Source of the DNA: Dipteronia dyeriana
Taxonomy: Eukaryota; Streptophyta; Magnoliopsida; Sapindales; Sapindaceae
NCBI GenBank assembly: GCA_032871835.1
Contig: CM065296.1
Coordinates: 115,020,146-115,084,145, forward strand
Direction of reading: 5' to 3'
Length of the DNA: 64,000 nucleotides
Part shown: positions 11,904-23,934 of the stretch, piece after piece
Position numbering within the stretch: position 1 is the first letter of the stretch
Layout of the letters: each line of letters opens with the position of its first letter
The notes under the pieces: model-generated
Databases searched by the model: none
What the model saw: the letters and a program-made list of their open reading frames with translations, nothing else
What the model was told of the DNA's origin: nothing
Made by a program: the position numbers and the translations under genes

Positions 11904-14692
11904 TCATTCCCTATTAGAGTCAATGTTAGGGCACGTATGTTTGTTGTGTCCACTTGAATGGCAGATACTACACTTGCGGCGGTATTCATCCGGAACACCT
12001 CTGCTTGGACCTTCGTTAATCATAAGTGGATTAGAACATCTCCTGGAATTATACCCTGGTTGTCCACATTTTCTACACAATTGTGTAGTTGTCCTTTCCG
12101 AAGACGAGACATGACGACCCGCCCTTGAGCGTCCTACTTGTCTCCTGGAGATTGGAATCAAAATCACCCTCTGAGCAATGTCAGATGGCACAACCCAAGT
12201 GTAAGGATCTTCCACCGGTATAATAGGAACCAAGTACGCATCAATAAGTGTTTGTCTCTTGTAGTAGTCCGAACACAAAGTTGTCAAATCCAAGTTTCGC
12301 TCCCTGTAAAAAACATTGAAAACGATGAGCTTCACGTTTCAGTAATAATCACCTCACAGTAAAACTTGAAAGTAATGTACCGTGCAGCCGTAAGAGCTTG
12401 AGAACATGGAAAATGATCCATTTGGAATTTGTTGCAAGTACAAGTCTTCCGGGCTAAGTCAACAATTCACTATTTTCCAGACCGCTTGACCGAGAAAATA
12501 TTCCATTCTACTGGATTTACGGTCATAAAACCACACTTCTCTACACGTTTTAAGAGGACAAGATGTGCTGCATCAGTCAACTGATGACGCATGGTTTGTG
12601 CAGCTCTATAGCGATCATGAAACCACCGTTGTAGCATATTCTTAATGAACTCAGCCAGAGTCAACATAGACAGTTGTCGTGCAAATTTTAGGCATGAGTT
12701 TATGCATTCTGTAACATTTGTTGTCATCACCCTGTACATTCTTTCCGGACAGTGTACACGGGACCACTTGTGTGGACCGGCATCAATTACATAATCATAT
12801 GCATTCTGGTGCAAGTTTCTTAACTCTTCCATATACGGGTTTTATTCAAACTCGGTGTACACACAGGCTGCTTTGTCCATTATTGCGACAACATCCTTCC
12901 TATGAAATCGCTTCTTAATATTTTCAGCAAAGTGCCAGCAACATATGGTATGGGTGGCATAAGAGAACACTTTAGAAATCCCTGCTTCAATGCTTGCATG
13001 TCTATCGAAAATAAAAACCAGCTCATCAATATGACCTAGGGCACTCTTCAATCAATCCAAAACCATTCCCATGAAAGGTTGTTTTCTGAGTCGCTGTACC
13101 CAAAAGCAATTGGATACACTTGTTCGTTCTCATCTTGTGTTGTTGCAACAAACATTATACCCCAGAATCATCCCTTCAAATGGGTACCATCAACGACAAT
13201 TACTAGAAGCATACAAGCTCGGAATCCTCTAAGTGAGGCACCAATCGACATGAAAAAGTACAGAAATTTACCATCTTCGTCGCACTGTAAGTCAGTGATT
13301 GTGCCTGGATTTTGTTGTTCATGGATTTTATTGTTCCAAAACGTAACTAAATGATGGAAGCAGTTGGAAGGTTTCCTCATGCGTTTCATATGTCAGTGAC
13401 AACGCAGAATCGAGGGCGTTGTGTGCCTTACTGTACATGATTTGGATTCCATATATTGATTTCATGGCGGCGATTATATCCTTCAGACGCATTTGTTGAC
13501 CATCTTGTTGTTGAAGTCTAGGTGCAATAACTTCTCCAATTATAATTGCACTAGCTTGTCGGTGGCGGCGGTGAATTTCCTCTAACGGATAAGTGTGTTC
13601 ATTGACAAAACTTCTTACTTGAAAGTATATCCCTTCATCTCTCCTCACCGCTCTTAACTTCCACGTACAATTTTTCATCAAACAAACTAGATGTAATGTT
13701 GTCTTATTGGACCTTTTCACCTTCCACTCGAAGTTCTGCCGCATTGCAAAATGGCCTACTAGTCTCTTCAAATCATTTTTCGTTGGAAAAAATTACCCTT
13801 TATATATCATGCTTGTAGGTTCATCTTCAACCAAGTTCTTGCTTCTACCCATACCAAACGAGTATGATTCTGCTCCTGAAATAACCCATATTGTGGCATT
13901 ATCAGAATCATCTGGAGTTACATTAGCCCAGACCTCGGAGGTCCCACCTATATCTGGTGCACTGAAACTAAATCTGTGTACATGTCTTACACGTCTTACA
14001 TGTCTTTCCATTTGGACAGGTTCTTCATCATCCTCTTTGTCCTCTACATTTTCTACCGGATTGAAATTGCCCTCATTATCCACCTCATGAATCAGCCCAA
14101 CATTCGGTGTTGTATTCTGCTTATTGTTGATGTCATTGTAGATCTCATTGTATTTGTGGTTGTACTGTCTACCATTCATCTCAATTTGACAACCAAAGAC
14201 ATCGTCGAATTAAGGTCCCAATATATTTCATGGCCGGCTACTTCCGGTGGGACAACACATATGTTTTCCCGACCATCAATCTCACTTCTTTCTGTGAACA
14301 ACTAGTTGCTTCCGCCTGACGATCGAAATTTGTTAGGTGTTATCACGATGAGGGATATCTTCACCAATGACACCTCTTGCTGGCCTCTCAATTAAACTAA
14401 CACATACTTGATGGATCACCCTATCTTCCCCTAGCATAAACTGAACATCATCATTGTTTCTTATAAATGTACGACATGTAGTCCTATGAATAATTGATAT
14501 AGACTATAGATCAACACTGTATTTGCTCTCATCAAACTTCACAATGGTTTGCACGATCGACACCAGTTCGTCGTAACTCATATTCTTTGACACATACAAA
14601 CCTTGGTTATCGGAACCTAAATACCTCTGATTTCCGTCAGGTAATTGCTCTCATTGACCGTTATAAGATATGACTATTCTCACCCTATCCAT
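11904..14692 (-). pseudogene. MULE-A MuDR-type transposase (broken)
   Basis: The gene starts at the ATG at 14692 with a PB1-like N-terminal part (MDRVRIVISYNGQ, then a stop where Trp is expected). An acidic linker (13793-14179) and the MuDR DNA-binding domain (13390-13771, CLMKNCTWKLRA) follow. The DDE core has Asp in VVDGTHLKG (near 13180), Asp in FIFDRH (near 13015) and Glu in TTNVTECINS (near 12715). The SWIM motif near 12440-12380 reads CTC...CSQ, with Gln where the zinc-binding His is usual. After a probable intron (about 12380-12316), 11904-12335 has two zinc knuckles: the first has Tyr for His (CRKCGQPGYNSRRC), the second is intact (CSICHSSGHNKHTC). Stops and frameshifts separate most segments, so no active enzyme is expected. 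Confidence 0.85.
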
Positions 14693-14789
14693 TGTCCTGT
14701 CAAAATCATCAACAAAACCATTATTAACAAAATAATATTTAATATTAAATTTACAATTGTAAACGATTAAACAAAAATCAAAAGTGTAA

Positions 14790-15130
14790 GCGATCGAGTT
14801 TTTTTTTACTGATCGAGCTTTTTTTGTACATGATCGAGCCGTTTTTGTACATGATCGAGCCGTTTTGTTCATGATCGAGCTTTTTTGAACGGGAACGAGC
14901 TTTTTTTATACATGACTGTGCTCTTTTTGTACATCATCGAGCTTTTTTTTAATATGGCTCGAGCTTTTTTTATGAGGGATCGAGCTTTTTTTGTGAGGGA
15001 TCGAGCTTTTTTTGTGATGTATCGAGCATTTATTTTTTGGATCAAGCATTTATTTTATGGATCAAACATTTATTTTATGGATCGAGCTTTTTTATAATTT
15101 GATCGAGCTTTTTTTCAAATGTTTCGAGTT
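14790..15130 (+). repeat. MULE-A right subterminal GATCGAGC array
   Basis: About 14 units of gatcgagc plus a T-run, the same core as at 7040-8115 and in the same orientation on the plus strand. An inverted arrangement would be expected if it were part of a terminal inverted repeat. Confidence 0.8.
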
Positions 15131-15499
15131 TTTTTAAAATACTTTCCAGCTTTTATGCCCAAGATTTTAAACTTGTTTGCATCACTTCAAATCAACTCGG
15201 CCAAATATATATACAAAAAAAAATGCATACATGTTCATTCATTATTTTTAAAAAGTTTACAACTCCCAGACATAAACAAAAAAAATTGAGACAATATGTT
15301 CATAAATGTTCATATATTGTTATACCACAAAGAAATACATGAAAAAATAAAAATGAAGATCAGAAATATTAGTTTACCTTCTTGTGCAATATCTGGAATG
15401 GAGCTCGTTTTTTGAAAAGATACCCAGAGTAGTTGATTGATTTTTAGACAACTTTTTTGGACGAGAGAGGCTTTGGAAGAATAAAGAATCGATTATTTA

Positions 15500-15615
15500 A
15501 GGTCAATTTCGGTAGTTCACCATAATAGGTGCATTTTAAACTTAACTTATTATAACGGTGACATCACTGCAACTCACCAACAAAAAATGTGACATTTCTC
15601 ACCATTTCTATTTAA
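15500..15615 (-). repeat. MULE-A right terminal inverted repeat (imperfect)
   Basis: The complement of this stretch aligns with 6645-6760. A third copy in the same orientation as this one lies at about 17940-18045 (gattatttaagg, ggtagttcaccRtaataggtg, ttttaaac), showing that it is the conserved end of a MULE family. Confidence 0.5.
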
Positions 15616-15665
15616 AGCTATCCACCATGTTTAAGTAGATATATAGTTTTTCATTTTTCAAATCG

Positions 15666-15697
<32 letters not shown>

Positions 15698-16330
15698 AGG
15701 TTAACGAGAAAAGTTCATTTCTTTCTCTTCGCTTTGTGTAATTAAACGCACTCTTCAAATTCATCCCATGTAGTTAATGACTTCTTAAAAACTATATATA
15801 ATGTAAGATTGTGAAACTGTGTTTATACTTTATAGCTTCTGCAAGTATTATTTCTGCAATAAAACAATATGCAAAGAGTAAGATATATGCAGCGTCCAAA
15901 TTAAGAAGGAGAGAGAGAGATCCGTCATTGGATGTAGGAAATATTGCTCTTCTTAATGAAAAATTGAAAAGCATAATGATGTCTTTGTCACTCCACCAAG
16001 TCTTCCCACTCAACCAACAATTTTAGTTCTAGTAAACGTACGTGCCAGAAGATAGGTATAGATAGAGCTATATATATATATATCTCTACGATTGAGGAGG
16101 TATTAATTGGGTGATGGCAGCTTTGCTCATGGTTTGGATAACGGCGGTATGCGGCAGCGATGATTATGACCAATTGACCAGCAACTATACGAGGAAAACG
16201 ACGTATATTTAGATAGTGGTAAAATTTTAGATTATAGTTTGCATCAATTTTTGCGTTAGTATGAAAGTTAGGTGGGGTGCAATAACTTAATAACAAAACA
16301 AGCTTACTTATTCTTCAAATATTATATATA
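15616..16330. other. Intergenic, no gene recognised
   Basis: Contains TA microsatellites (about 15673-15698 and 16068-16082) and a purine-rich stretch near 15907-15921. The short ORFs show no domain I recognise. Confidence 0.5.
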
Positions 16331-16940
16331 TAGCCGGTCCTGACTTTTTAAAGGTTCTTGGATAAAATCTAAAAAATGGGCTCCTTGTGAGGGGTTGAGC
16401 ATATACGGTACACAACACATGATTAAAAAGAAATTTTGAAATTGAATTTAAAAAAAAAAAAAAACTTTAAATCGATTCGTAAAAAAAAAAACTTTAATTA
16501 CCTAGATATGGAACCTTGATCCAAATAATTGGATCATTTGTTATTATTATTATTATTATCATTATTAATGTTTGAGCTTTTAAAAAAAAAAATTAAGGGT
16601 CTTTTTTATCTGAACCAAAATCATTCAATTCAACACTAAATACAAAAAAATTGAACCCCTTTTTGGACCATTTTCTCTTGGGTCCTAGGCGGTACACAAC
16701 ACATTGACTAAAAAGAAATTTCGAAATTGAATCAAAAAAAAAAACTTTAAATCGATTCGTAAAAAAAACTTTAATTACCTAGATATGAGACCTTGATCTA
16801 AATAATTGGACAATTTGTTGTTGTTGTTGTTGTTATTATTATTATTATTATTAATGTTTGAGATTTTAAAAAAAAAAATTAAGGGCCCTTTTTATTTGAG
16901 TCAAAATCATTCAATTCAACACTAAACACAAAAAATGCGC
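16330..16940. repeat. Tandem duplication of about 290 bp with (TTA)n cores
   Basis: Two adjacent copies (about 16395-16685 and 16690-16940) share ggtacacaacaca, aaaaagaaatttYgaaattgaat, the run ctttaaatcgattcgtaaaa, a TTG/TTA microsatellite, aatgtttgag and cattcaattcaacacta. The block begins near gccggtcctgact at 16335, which resembles termini of plant hAT-type MITEs ending in CAGGGCCGG; that assignment is weak. Confidence 0.65.

Positions 16941-16969
<29 letters not shown>
16940..16969 (+). repeat. Poly-C tract, 30 nt
   Basis: An uninterrupted run of about 30 C directly following the second copy of the tandem duplication. It lies about 170 bp from a poly-G run on the same strand. Confidence 0.9.
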
Positions 16970-16972
<3 letters not shown>

Positions 16973-17059
16973 TTCTCTATTTTTCCCAACAAAAAAAATT
17001 CCTCAAATGGGAATGGAGATGCGGGGAATTAGGGTCCCGGGAGAAAATGTGTATCTCTA

Positions 17060-17138
17060 AGTGGCGTTATGTTGACGCACTCGGGGGGTCGAGCTTCTTA
17101 CTGAGCTCGTGGTGGTCAAGTTGTCCGATCAATTCGTA

Positions 17139-17183
<45 letters not shown>

Positions 17184-18045
17184 GGGCAGTCCCCTTAGAG
17201 CTTTTTTTTCTAGTTTTGATTAGGATTTTCGAGTTGGGAAGAAGATGAACAGTACTACAAAATATTTTTAAAAGGCTAGGAAACACTTTCAAAAGGCCCG
17301 AAATGTAAGTACAAAGGCTCAAACAAACTTACAAAAGGCTCATAAACACTTACAAAAAGCCTCAAAATGTAATTACAAATGCTTGAAAACACTTACAAAA
17401 GGATCATATACATTTACAAAAGACTCAGAATACTTGCAAAAAGGCTCAGGCTCAGAAACACTTACAAAATGCTTGAACACACTTATATAAGGCTCGGACA
17501 TTGATGTAAACGGCTCAGACACTACTTTAAAACGCTCGAACACTACTTCATTGACCAACCCAGAAGGCTCAATCACAACTTCACAAAGGCTCGGACAGTA
17601 TTTACAAAGACGTGGACAGAGCTTAAAAAGGCTTGGAGATTCAAAATTCATACAACCAGCCTCAGGTTTACAAAAGACTCGGAGAACAAATGAAATGGAA
17701 CGGATAAAGTGTTACAAGTCTTAGAAACCTTAGATGTATAGAAAAGAAGTATTTAAGATATATATTACATTGTTGTATTGAAAAACGTCGACTTCATTTT
17801 AAGTTGAAGAAGATGGGGTAGGAAATATTGAACTTTTTACTGTAAAAAATTTCAATTTGCAGACATTGTTATTGTAGAGAGAGAGGGGAGCTACTGAGTT
17901 CAATGTTGGAAGTGTGGAGATGGAAGTCAAAACATAATAAAAAATGATTATTTAAGGATAATTTTGGTAGTTCACCGTAATAGGTGTCTTTTAAACATAA
18001 CTTAATCAATTAAAAAAGGTGACATTTCCCACAATTTTCAATATA
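17060..18045 (+). mobile_element. Remnant end of a MULE related to MULE-A, with AAAAGGCTC array
   Basis: 17940-18045 matches the right end of MULE-A (15480-15610) in the same orientation. Inside it, 17265-17690 is an array of about 18 degenerate units of 20-25 bp with the core aaaaggctcgaacacttac, analogous to the GATCGAGC array of MULE-A. No transposase or Ulp1 sequence lies inside, so only the subterminal and terminal parts remain. The left limit is uncertain. Confidence 0.55.
17140..17180 (+). repeat. Poly-G tract, about 41 nt
   Basis: An uninterrupted run of about 41 G followed by caggggcag. A poly-Pro ORF on the minus strand through it is a by-product of the run. Such runs can form G-quadruplexes and are difficult to sequence. 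Confidence 0.9.
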
Positions 18046-18069
18046 TACACACACACACACACATACGGT

Positions 18070-18225
18070 GGTGTTCACATGAGTGCGCACCTATGTAAAT
18101 GCATTAGTGCATTGAATGTAAGTCGTTGGATTTAATTACTTTGATTTAGCCTAAATCAAATTAATTGAATACAACGACTCACATTCAATGCACTCATATA
18201 AAAAATCCATGAGTGTACACTCATG

Positions 18226-18231
<6 letters not shown>
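18070..18231. mobile_element. Foldback MITE, about 160 bp
   Basis: An almost complete palindrome: left arm ttcacatgagtg...gcattgaatgtaagtcgttgg...gattta, centre gcc, right arm taaatc...caacgactcacattcaatgc...cactcatgtgaa. A CA microsatellite (about 18050-18064) precedes it and a TA microsatellite follows (about 18230-18286). Related foldbacks with the gaatgtgagtcatt motif occur at 26340-26715. Confidence 0.75.

Positions 18232-18286
<55 letters not shown>
18230..18286. repeat. (TA)n microsatellite
   Basis: About 28 TA units directly at the right end of the foldback MITE. Confidence 0.9.
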
Positions 18287-18290
<4 letters not shown>

Positions 18291-18531
18291 TTTGATTAGT
18301 CGTATATATAGCGAAAAAAAATGTAGCAAATTAGTTTATCAATTTCTTATAATATGTTAAAGTTAGCGTGATCCGGATGTCTACTGTCATAACCAAGAAA
18401 TACTCTCACAACATGGAGAAAAAAACGTTTCACACATACTTATAAAATGTAAATGGTAAACTCTCAAATTCTTTACCAGTAATAAGGAAGTGAAGGTGCA
18501 CACCAGTACACCGTACATCATATGACAATAA

Positions 18532-21500
18532 GGGTGCGTTTGGCACGGACATGGGACAGGACAAGGTGGGACGAGAAGGGACGGGACGGGACGGGACAGG
18601 ACGGGACAGGACAGGACAGGACAGGACATACTGTTCTATATTGTGTTTGGTAGGCCTGGGACAGAATTGTTCACTATACTGTTGTATGTTTGGTATGACT
18701 GGAACAGGACGAGACAAGAGGTTCAAATGACCAGAATGCCCTTCTTGTCATATCCAATGTTTGTTACCACATAATAGTGATAAATATTCTTATATATCAT
18801 ATTTGGAAGAAGACAAGTCAATATTTATTTATTTTTATTAAAAAAATATTTTTATATATCATATTTCATAAAAATAATAATATTGTAATTAAAAAATAGT
18901 TTAATTAATAATTTTTTGTAAGACATGTGATTTTTTTTTTCAAATAATAATAATATTATTATGGTCATTCCCTCATTTTTTGAATAATAATATCAATTAA
19001 TAATATTATTTCCTCAATTTTTTTAAATAAAATTATTATTCAATTTTACATCCTCGTAATTGTGAATAATTGAAAAGAAAAATATATTTTATAAGTTTTA
19101 ATTATTCAACCACACATCTTTTCTTTTCACATAATAGTAAATTACGGATAATACTTAATAACATGATCCAACAAAAAAGTTAATGTAATATATTTATTCA
19201 CGAACCTAATAACAAAATCCATAACACAAACATGTTCACAATTCCAACAAAATATAAGTTTCAAATATGTTCACAATTCCAACAAAATATAAGTTTCAAA
19301 CATGTTCACTCATCTAGAATTGCATTCACAAAATCCGGCTTGTAAGAGTCATTCAAGCCATTCCAAATGCGCAACTGGTTTGACTTATTTCCAAAATACA
19401 AAGCAACCCGTATCACTTATCACATGGAACTATCGGCAGCATTGTGAGCAAGGAGCGTGCATTACAGATTATCATTAGTTTTTGTGCTTGAAATAGCACA
19501 TAACATGTGTGTGAGATCAGCAAGTGAGCAAGAATTTGGTTAGTTACATCATTTAGTTCAAATGGCTGCAAAATAATTTAAATAGCATGGATCGTGATGC
19601 TACTAAGCTTGACCTAAATTCTCATCCTCAAAATATGACCATCATATGCATAAGCTTAAGATGAATTTATGAATCTCTTCAGCACAAAAGGTTAAGATTA
19701 AGAACCAAACTTATCCGAGTTGTGGAAACAACACATCTAACAAAAAAGAAAAGATTTTGTAACAAACTAACATTTGGAGCAGCTTATTGTTTCCTGGAGC
19801 ATATTTGGGGTCCATATCACATACAATTTCAGAATGAAGAACCTGCCAATGCATACAAGAGTTTATTTTTTTCCTTCTTTCAGCATATTAAAGATATGTT
19901 TGGTATAACTTTTGAAATGACATGCTAAAAGAGTTCATTTAATTCTAAACATTCTAGTCAACAACTGAAAATATATACAGCTGATTAAAACAACTTACTA
20001 CATAGTTTATATCACACATCGTCACTTGAAATTGATTCTCCAACAAGACAATAATATTGAAATTCTTAACAAGAGCATCAATCACTTGGTAGTTCAACAT
20101 TCAATGACAAAATCCACCAGCAGGAATGGAAGAAGAATGCTTAAGTATTAACGTCAAGACAATACTCAATTAGCTAATAATTATAGCTTACATTACTAGC
20201 TATTTAAAAGCTTACATAAACAACAGGAAGAGTCACAGCAAAATCGACATACAGAATCGGAAACAACTCAAAGCAAGTAATACAGAATCGGAAACTAATT
20301 AAAGCAAGAGTCACACTAAAACATCTAAGTTAAATTTGAAAACTTAAAGCCAATTCATATACAAGCACCCAATAAACCAGCCAAAATCGACATACCCAAA
20401 TGATAAAACCTAAAAAAATCACCAAAAACGCAATCATTTGGCTAAAATATTCATGGATTTCACAAACAAAATTCAAATTATTAACTTAAAATAATAATGA
20501 AATGAGGTGAGAGAGAAACCGATTTCGGTCGGACAACGGCAGCGGCGGCGCCTGAACTGGAGAAGAAGTGAATTAAGTCTAAAAGTCTAATACATATCAT
20601 TGTTACTCAATTTTCAACTGGTATCTCTCTTAGGATATTAGAAGTATCAATTTCTTAATCTAAGGATACACACGTCACTACACTTGGTATTCAATTATAT
20701 AAGTATAATTGCATTGCCTACTTGTTTAAGTGCAAAAACTCATAAATCAACAATTTATAAAACAACTAAAGAAATACACCAAATATAATAATACAAGTTA
20801 AGTAAAGAGCATCAATTCAGCTCTTGAAGATTTGATAAGGAGACAAACCTTAAAACCAGATTTCTAAATGATAATGACAACTGAACGAAATTGTGGATAG
20901 TCATTCAGCTTGGAAATGACAAATGATTTTCATCAGTGAATAAGCATAAAAATGTAGTATTCATAGTTGCATATCATATTTAAAATATAAACATCTATTT
21001 GTAGCATGCATCATATACTTTCTCTGGAAAGTGGAACACTAATATAGCATTAAAAGTTCATTGACTTACTGACTTACTAATATAGCATTAAAAGCTCATT
21101 GAGTTTATTCAAGGCTTGGTTGGTCTGTACCAAATTTTTCAAAATCGTTCTATGAATTTGCAACTTCATTGGTTCAGGAAATGTCACCATCACGCGAGAC
21201 ACGAGTGTATTGTAAACTTAGACAATACAATTTGACAAAGGTAGACTTGTTTGTTTGAAATAAAAAAACATTATCTTGGCTGTTTACAGTTAAGTTAAAG
21301 TTTTTCAACTAATGTCAACACATTATCTTGTGATGCAGCAGGCAAACATATTGAAAATGTTTTTACACACAGTAAAAGACTATCGCACACCTGAGTAGCA
21401 TAAGTTCGTTGAAAGGGGCTTTTTCTCCGAATTAAGCTGAAAAGAAACAAGCAACATATTAAAACCATGAGCAGCAATCCAACATTTAAAACTCAAATAA

Positions 21501-22457
21501 AAAATGATCAATCACACCAGCATCAATTCAAAACCCTCCAATTCCATAATTCAATTAACAATTTGAACTGCTGAGGAGCAGAGACTACATCCAATTTAGC
21601 TCTCACAAGCCAAGAAAGAAAAGAAAAACACAATTTTTTTCCTATTAGCACTTCAGCAAAACCCTAGCTACAAAACATCAAACAATAACATTGAACCACA
21701 ATCAGACAAACGTACTAAATCACTACCTTAAATAGAAACTTTGAAATTGAAATTTAAACATCCACATTCCAAACAATTCAACCATTGAGAACAAGAGAGA
21801 AGCAACGATTGATCGAAATACTAAAGCTAAATCGATAGAAGTTACTATAGATACACTCATACACATGTACAGAGAATCAGAGTGTACAGACATCTTTGAA
21901 CTGAAGGAGACCGAGTTCGTCGAGATAGGAGACAGTAAGGTGACATGTTTGTTAGAAAGAAAGGATCGAAGAACTCACCGAAGATGAGCGAGATCGAGAA
22001 TCGTACTACAAACACGATTGAGAAGAAGCCGGCTGTTTGATGGCTTGTGTTGTCACGTTTGGCATGAGTTGGGTTTTCTGATTTCACGAAGAAACGAAGC
22101 CAGAGAAAAGAAAGAAAGAGAATGAGAAGTTGATTAGGGTTTCATTTTAGGAGAAATTTTATGAAGGAGACGAAGTTAGAAAAGACAGAAAGAACTCCCA
22201 AATGCTTGTGTTTTGAGTAGGGTTTTATTTTATCTTGGATATTTTTGTAATATTTGGAATAATCAAGGGTAAAAATGTCTTTTCACGACTTGTCCCATGC
22301 ATGGGACAAGTCTGGCCGAGGGTTCTGGGTGGGACAATTTTTTGTGTTTTTTGTCCTACCTTGTTCTATCCCGTCCCATGCTAAGGACGTGCCAAACGCG
22401 GGACAAGAGAAAATTGTTCTGTCCCGTCCCGTCCTGTCCTGCGTACCAAACGCACCA
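18532..22457. mobile_element. PIF/Harbinger-like non-autonomous element, 3.9 kb
   Basis: The ends are GGGTGCGTTTGGCACG at the left and, read inward on the other strand, TGGTGCGTTTGGTACG at the right, flanked on both sides by TAA (18529-18531 and 22458-22460), the 3-bp target duplication typical of PIF/Harbinger. Subterminal GGGAC repeats occur at both ends in inverted orientation (18550-18620 and 22380-22440). About 3.7 kb of interior has only short ORFs and no Harbinger transposase or Myb-like ORF that I recognise. A GC-rich spot at 20520-20560 and an adjacent purine-rich part resemble a 5' UTR/first-exon region on the minus strand but do not open into a protein. Confidence 0.8.
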
Positions 22458-22489
22458 TAAGGGATATGCTACCTTAAAGCGTTATACCG

Positions 22490-22645
22490 TAAAATTCTAA
22501 CACTAATCGGATAGGGATATGACGGGACTTAACGAGATCAATTGATACAATTACGGCTCATAATGTAACAATTTACAAATTAATAAGTAGATGCGGGACT
22601 AGAACTCCGCTCACACAAGTTGAGGATGAAGTGTACAACCACCAT
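22490..22645 (-). mobile_element. SINE-like element (tRNA-derived)
   Basis: On the minus strand the sequence ggtggttgtacacttcatcc, then a box-B-like ggagttctagtcccgc, looks like the pol III promoter head of a plant tRNA-derived SINE. It lies directly next to the right end of the Harbinger-like element. The tail and target duplication were not resolved. Confidence 0.4.
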
Positions 22646-23880
22646 AAGGGTGTGTTTCGGATGACTTTTAAACAGAGCTTTCGAAGTAGATCTTTTACTA
22701 TTAGAACTTTTATTGAGTAAAACTTTTAACAAAATAACTTATTTGTTTGGTTTCAAATTAAAAAAAAACATATGTAAATTAATAAATTGTTTGACAAGTG
22801 TAGTGGTCAAAAAACCAATCGTCGAGCCCATTAGCAAAAGACCCAAATCGTGGCATAAAATAGTTGTCAGACAAAAGTTCGTATCAAAACAAACTCATAG
22901 CCTACCTTACTCGGCCAACCATGGTGTTAGACCAATTGAAAACGTGGTCAAAACTATCATAAGTAGCCTTGATCACCCCTTGACCATTGTCGAATGTTAT
23001 TCAACTCCTAAAGGTAGACAAGATCAATCATGACCTTTATTGCTATGTTCGCACAAATCAAAATGAACAATAAAGGGCACGAGATTTATGCCCCCACAAT
23101 TAATGGGCTAGTCTAGTCGTTGTAGGCTAAGCCTTCATTATAAATATCAAACCTCTTCTTAGAGAAAAAAGGTCATGCTTTTCACAATTCCCATATGCGA
23201 AAGCTCTGACAATTTAGCTCTGCAAATCTCGCTATTTATTTACTATTACCACCTAGACACTTAAAGTGTTGAACAACTCGATTCTTTGACCTGGTCAAAC
23301 CCAGTTCCGGGAGACATACTCTTGACGACTTGGCGTTAACTACCTGGCCAATCACAAGTTCATCTCCTTGACGTGCAATGTTGACCTTCAAAACCCTATC
23401 ATCACATTCGAATCATAACGTCGAACCTGCCGTTTGATATTTCTATATGTTATTTTAGTTCGACTTTTCTTCTTACAATAAACTTATAAGAGCATCTGAG
23501 AGTCCTCCACTAGGATCACCCTCTATATGGCTCGATGATTTTCATTCTTTTGTCTATTTCGCAGGTTGCCAGTGTCTAACTCGACGATACTTATAATTGT
23601 AGATCTGATTAACTATAACAAATATATCTCAAAAGAATCTTGTTGTTATAAATTACTAAAAAAAAAAAGAGTATTAACAAACTACTAGTAGTGAAATGAG
23701 TATTTGGTGATATATCTAAAGACGGATAATTAAGACAATTTATTTGTTTTAATAAAAAGTACTTTTTTGAAGAAATCGCTATAAACACAATTCAGGATGT
23801 AATTTTTCGTACATAGAGGAATCTTCTTACAATTTATGTATTTGTAAATCCAGGCTTAAACTCCTATCACAAAAATAATA
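22646..23880. other. Degenerate repeat-like DNA, no gene recognised
   Basis: Starts with ataagggtgtgtttcggatg, which resembles another TAA-flanked Harbinger-type terminus, but I found no partner end. Around 23130-23600, a TATA-like ataaatatcaaa, tctgacaattt and gcatctgagagtcctccact are reminiscent of decayed Ty3/Gypsy LTRs, whose ends often read 'gagcgtcggagtg'. No coding domain is present. Confidence 0.25.
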
Positions 23881-23934
23881 GTTTTACTACGGTACAAACA
23901 AGGTTATGTACCGTACAACATCAGGTTTAACATT

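Larger units (their letters stand above)
6645..15615. mobile_element. MULE-A: Mutator-like element with transposase and DUF1985/Ulp1 gene
   Basis: This roughly 9-kb unit carries a MULE transposase pseudogene on the minus strand and a DUF1985/Ulp1-like protease pseudogene on the plus strand, convergent near 11.7-11.9 kb. Both sides have arrays of GATCGAGC followed by a T-run. The outermost sequences are imperfect inverted repeats: left 6661-6720 and the complement of 15500-15610 share 'caccRYT...' and GTTTAAAATGCA. I could not identify a 9-bp target-site duplication. Ulp1-carrying MULEs are known in plants (Kaonashi elements in Arabidopsis, related ones in cucurbits). All genes carry stops or frameshifts, so this copy is not autonomous. 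Confidence 0.75.

Noticed and set aside
17116..17322. Minus-strand ORF with a poly-proline run
   Set aside because: Caused only by the poly-G homopolymer.
18387..18726. Minus-strand ORFs with 'CPVLSCPVLSRPVPS' repeats (also 22275-22500 on plus)
   Set aside because: They translate the GGGAC/GTCCC subterminal repeats of the Harbinger-like element.
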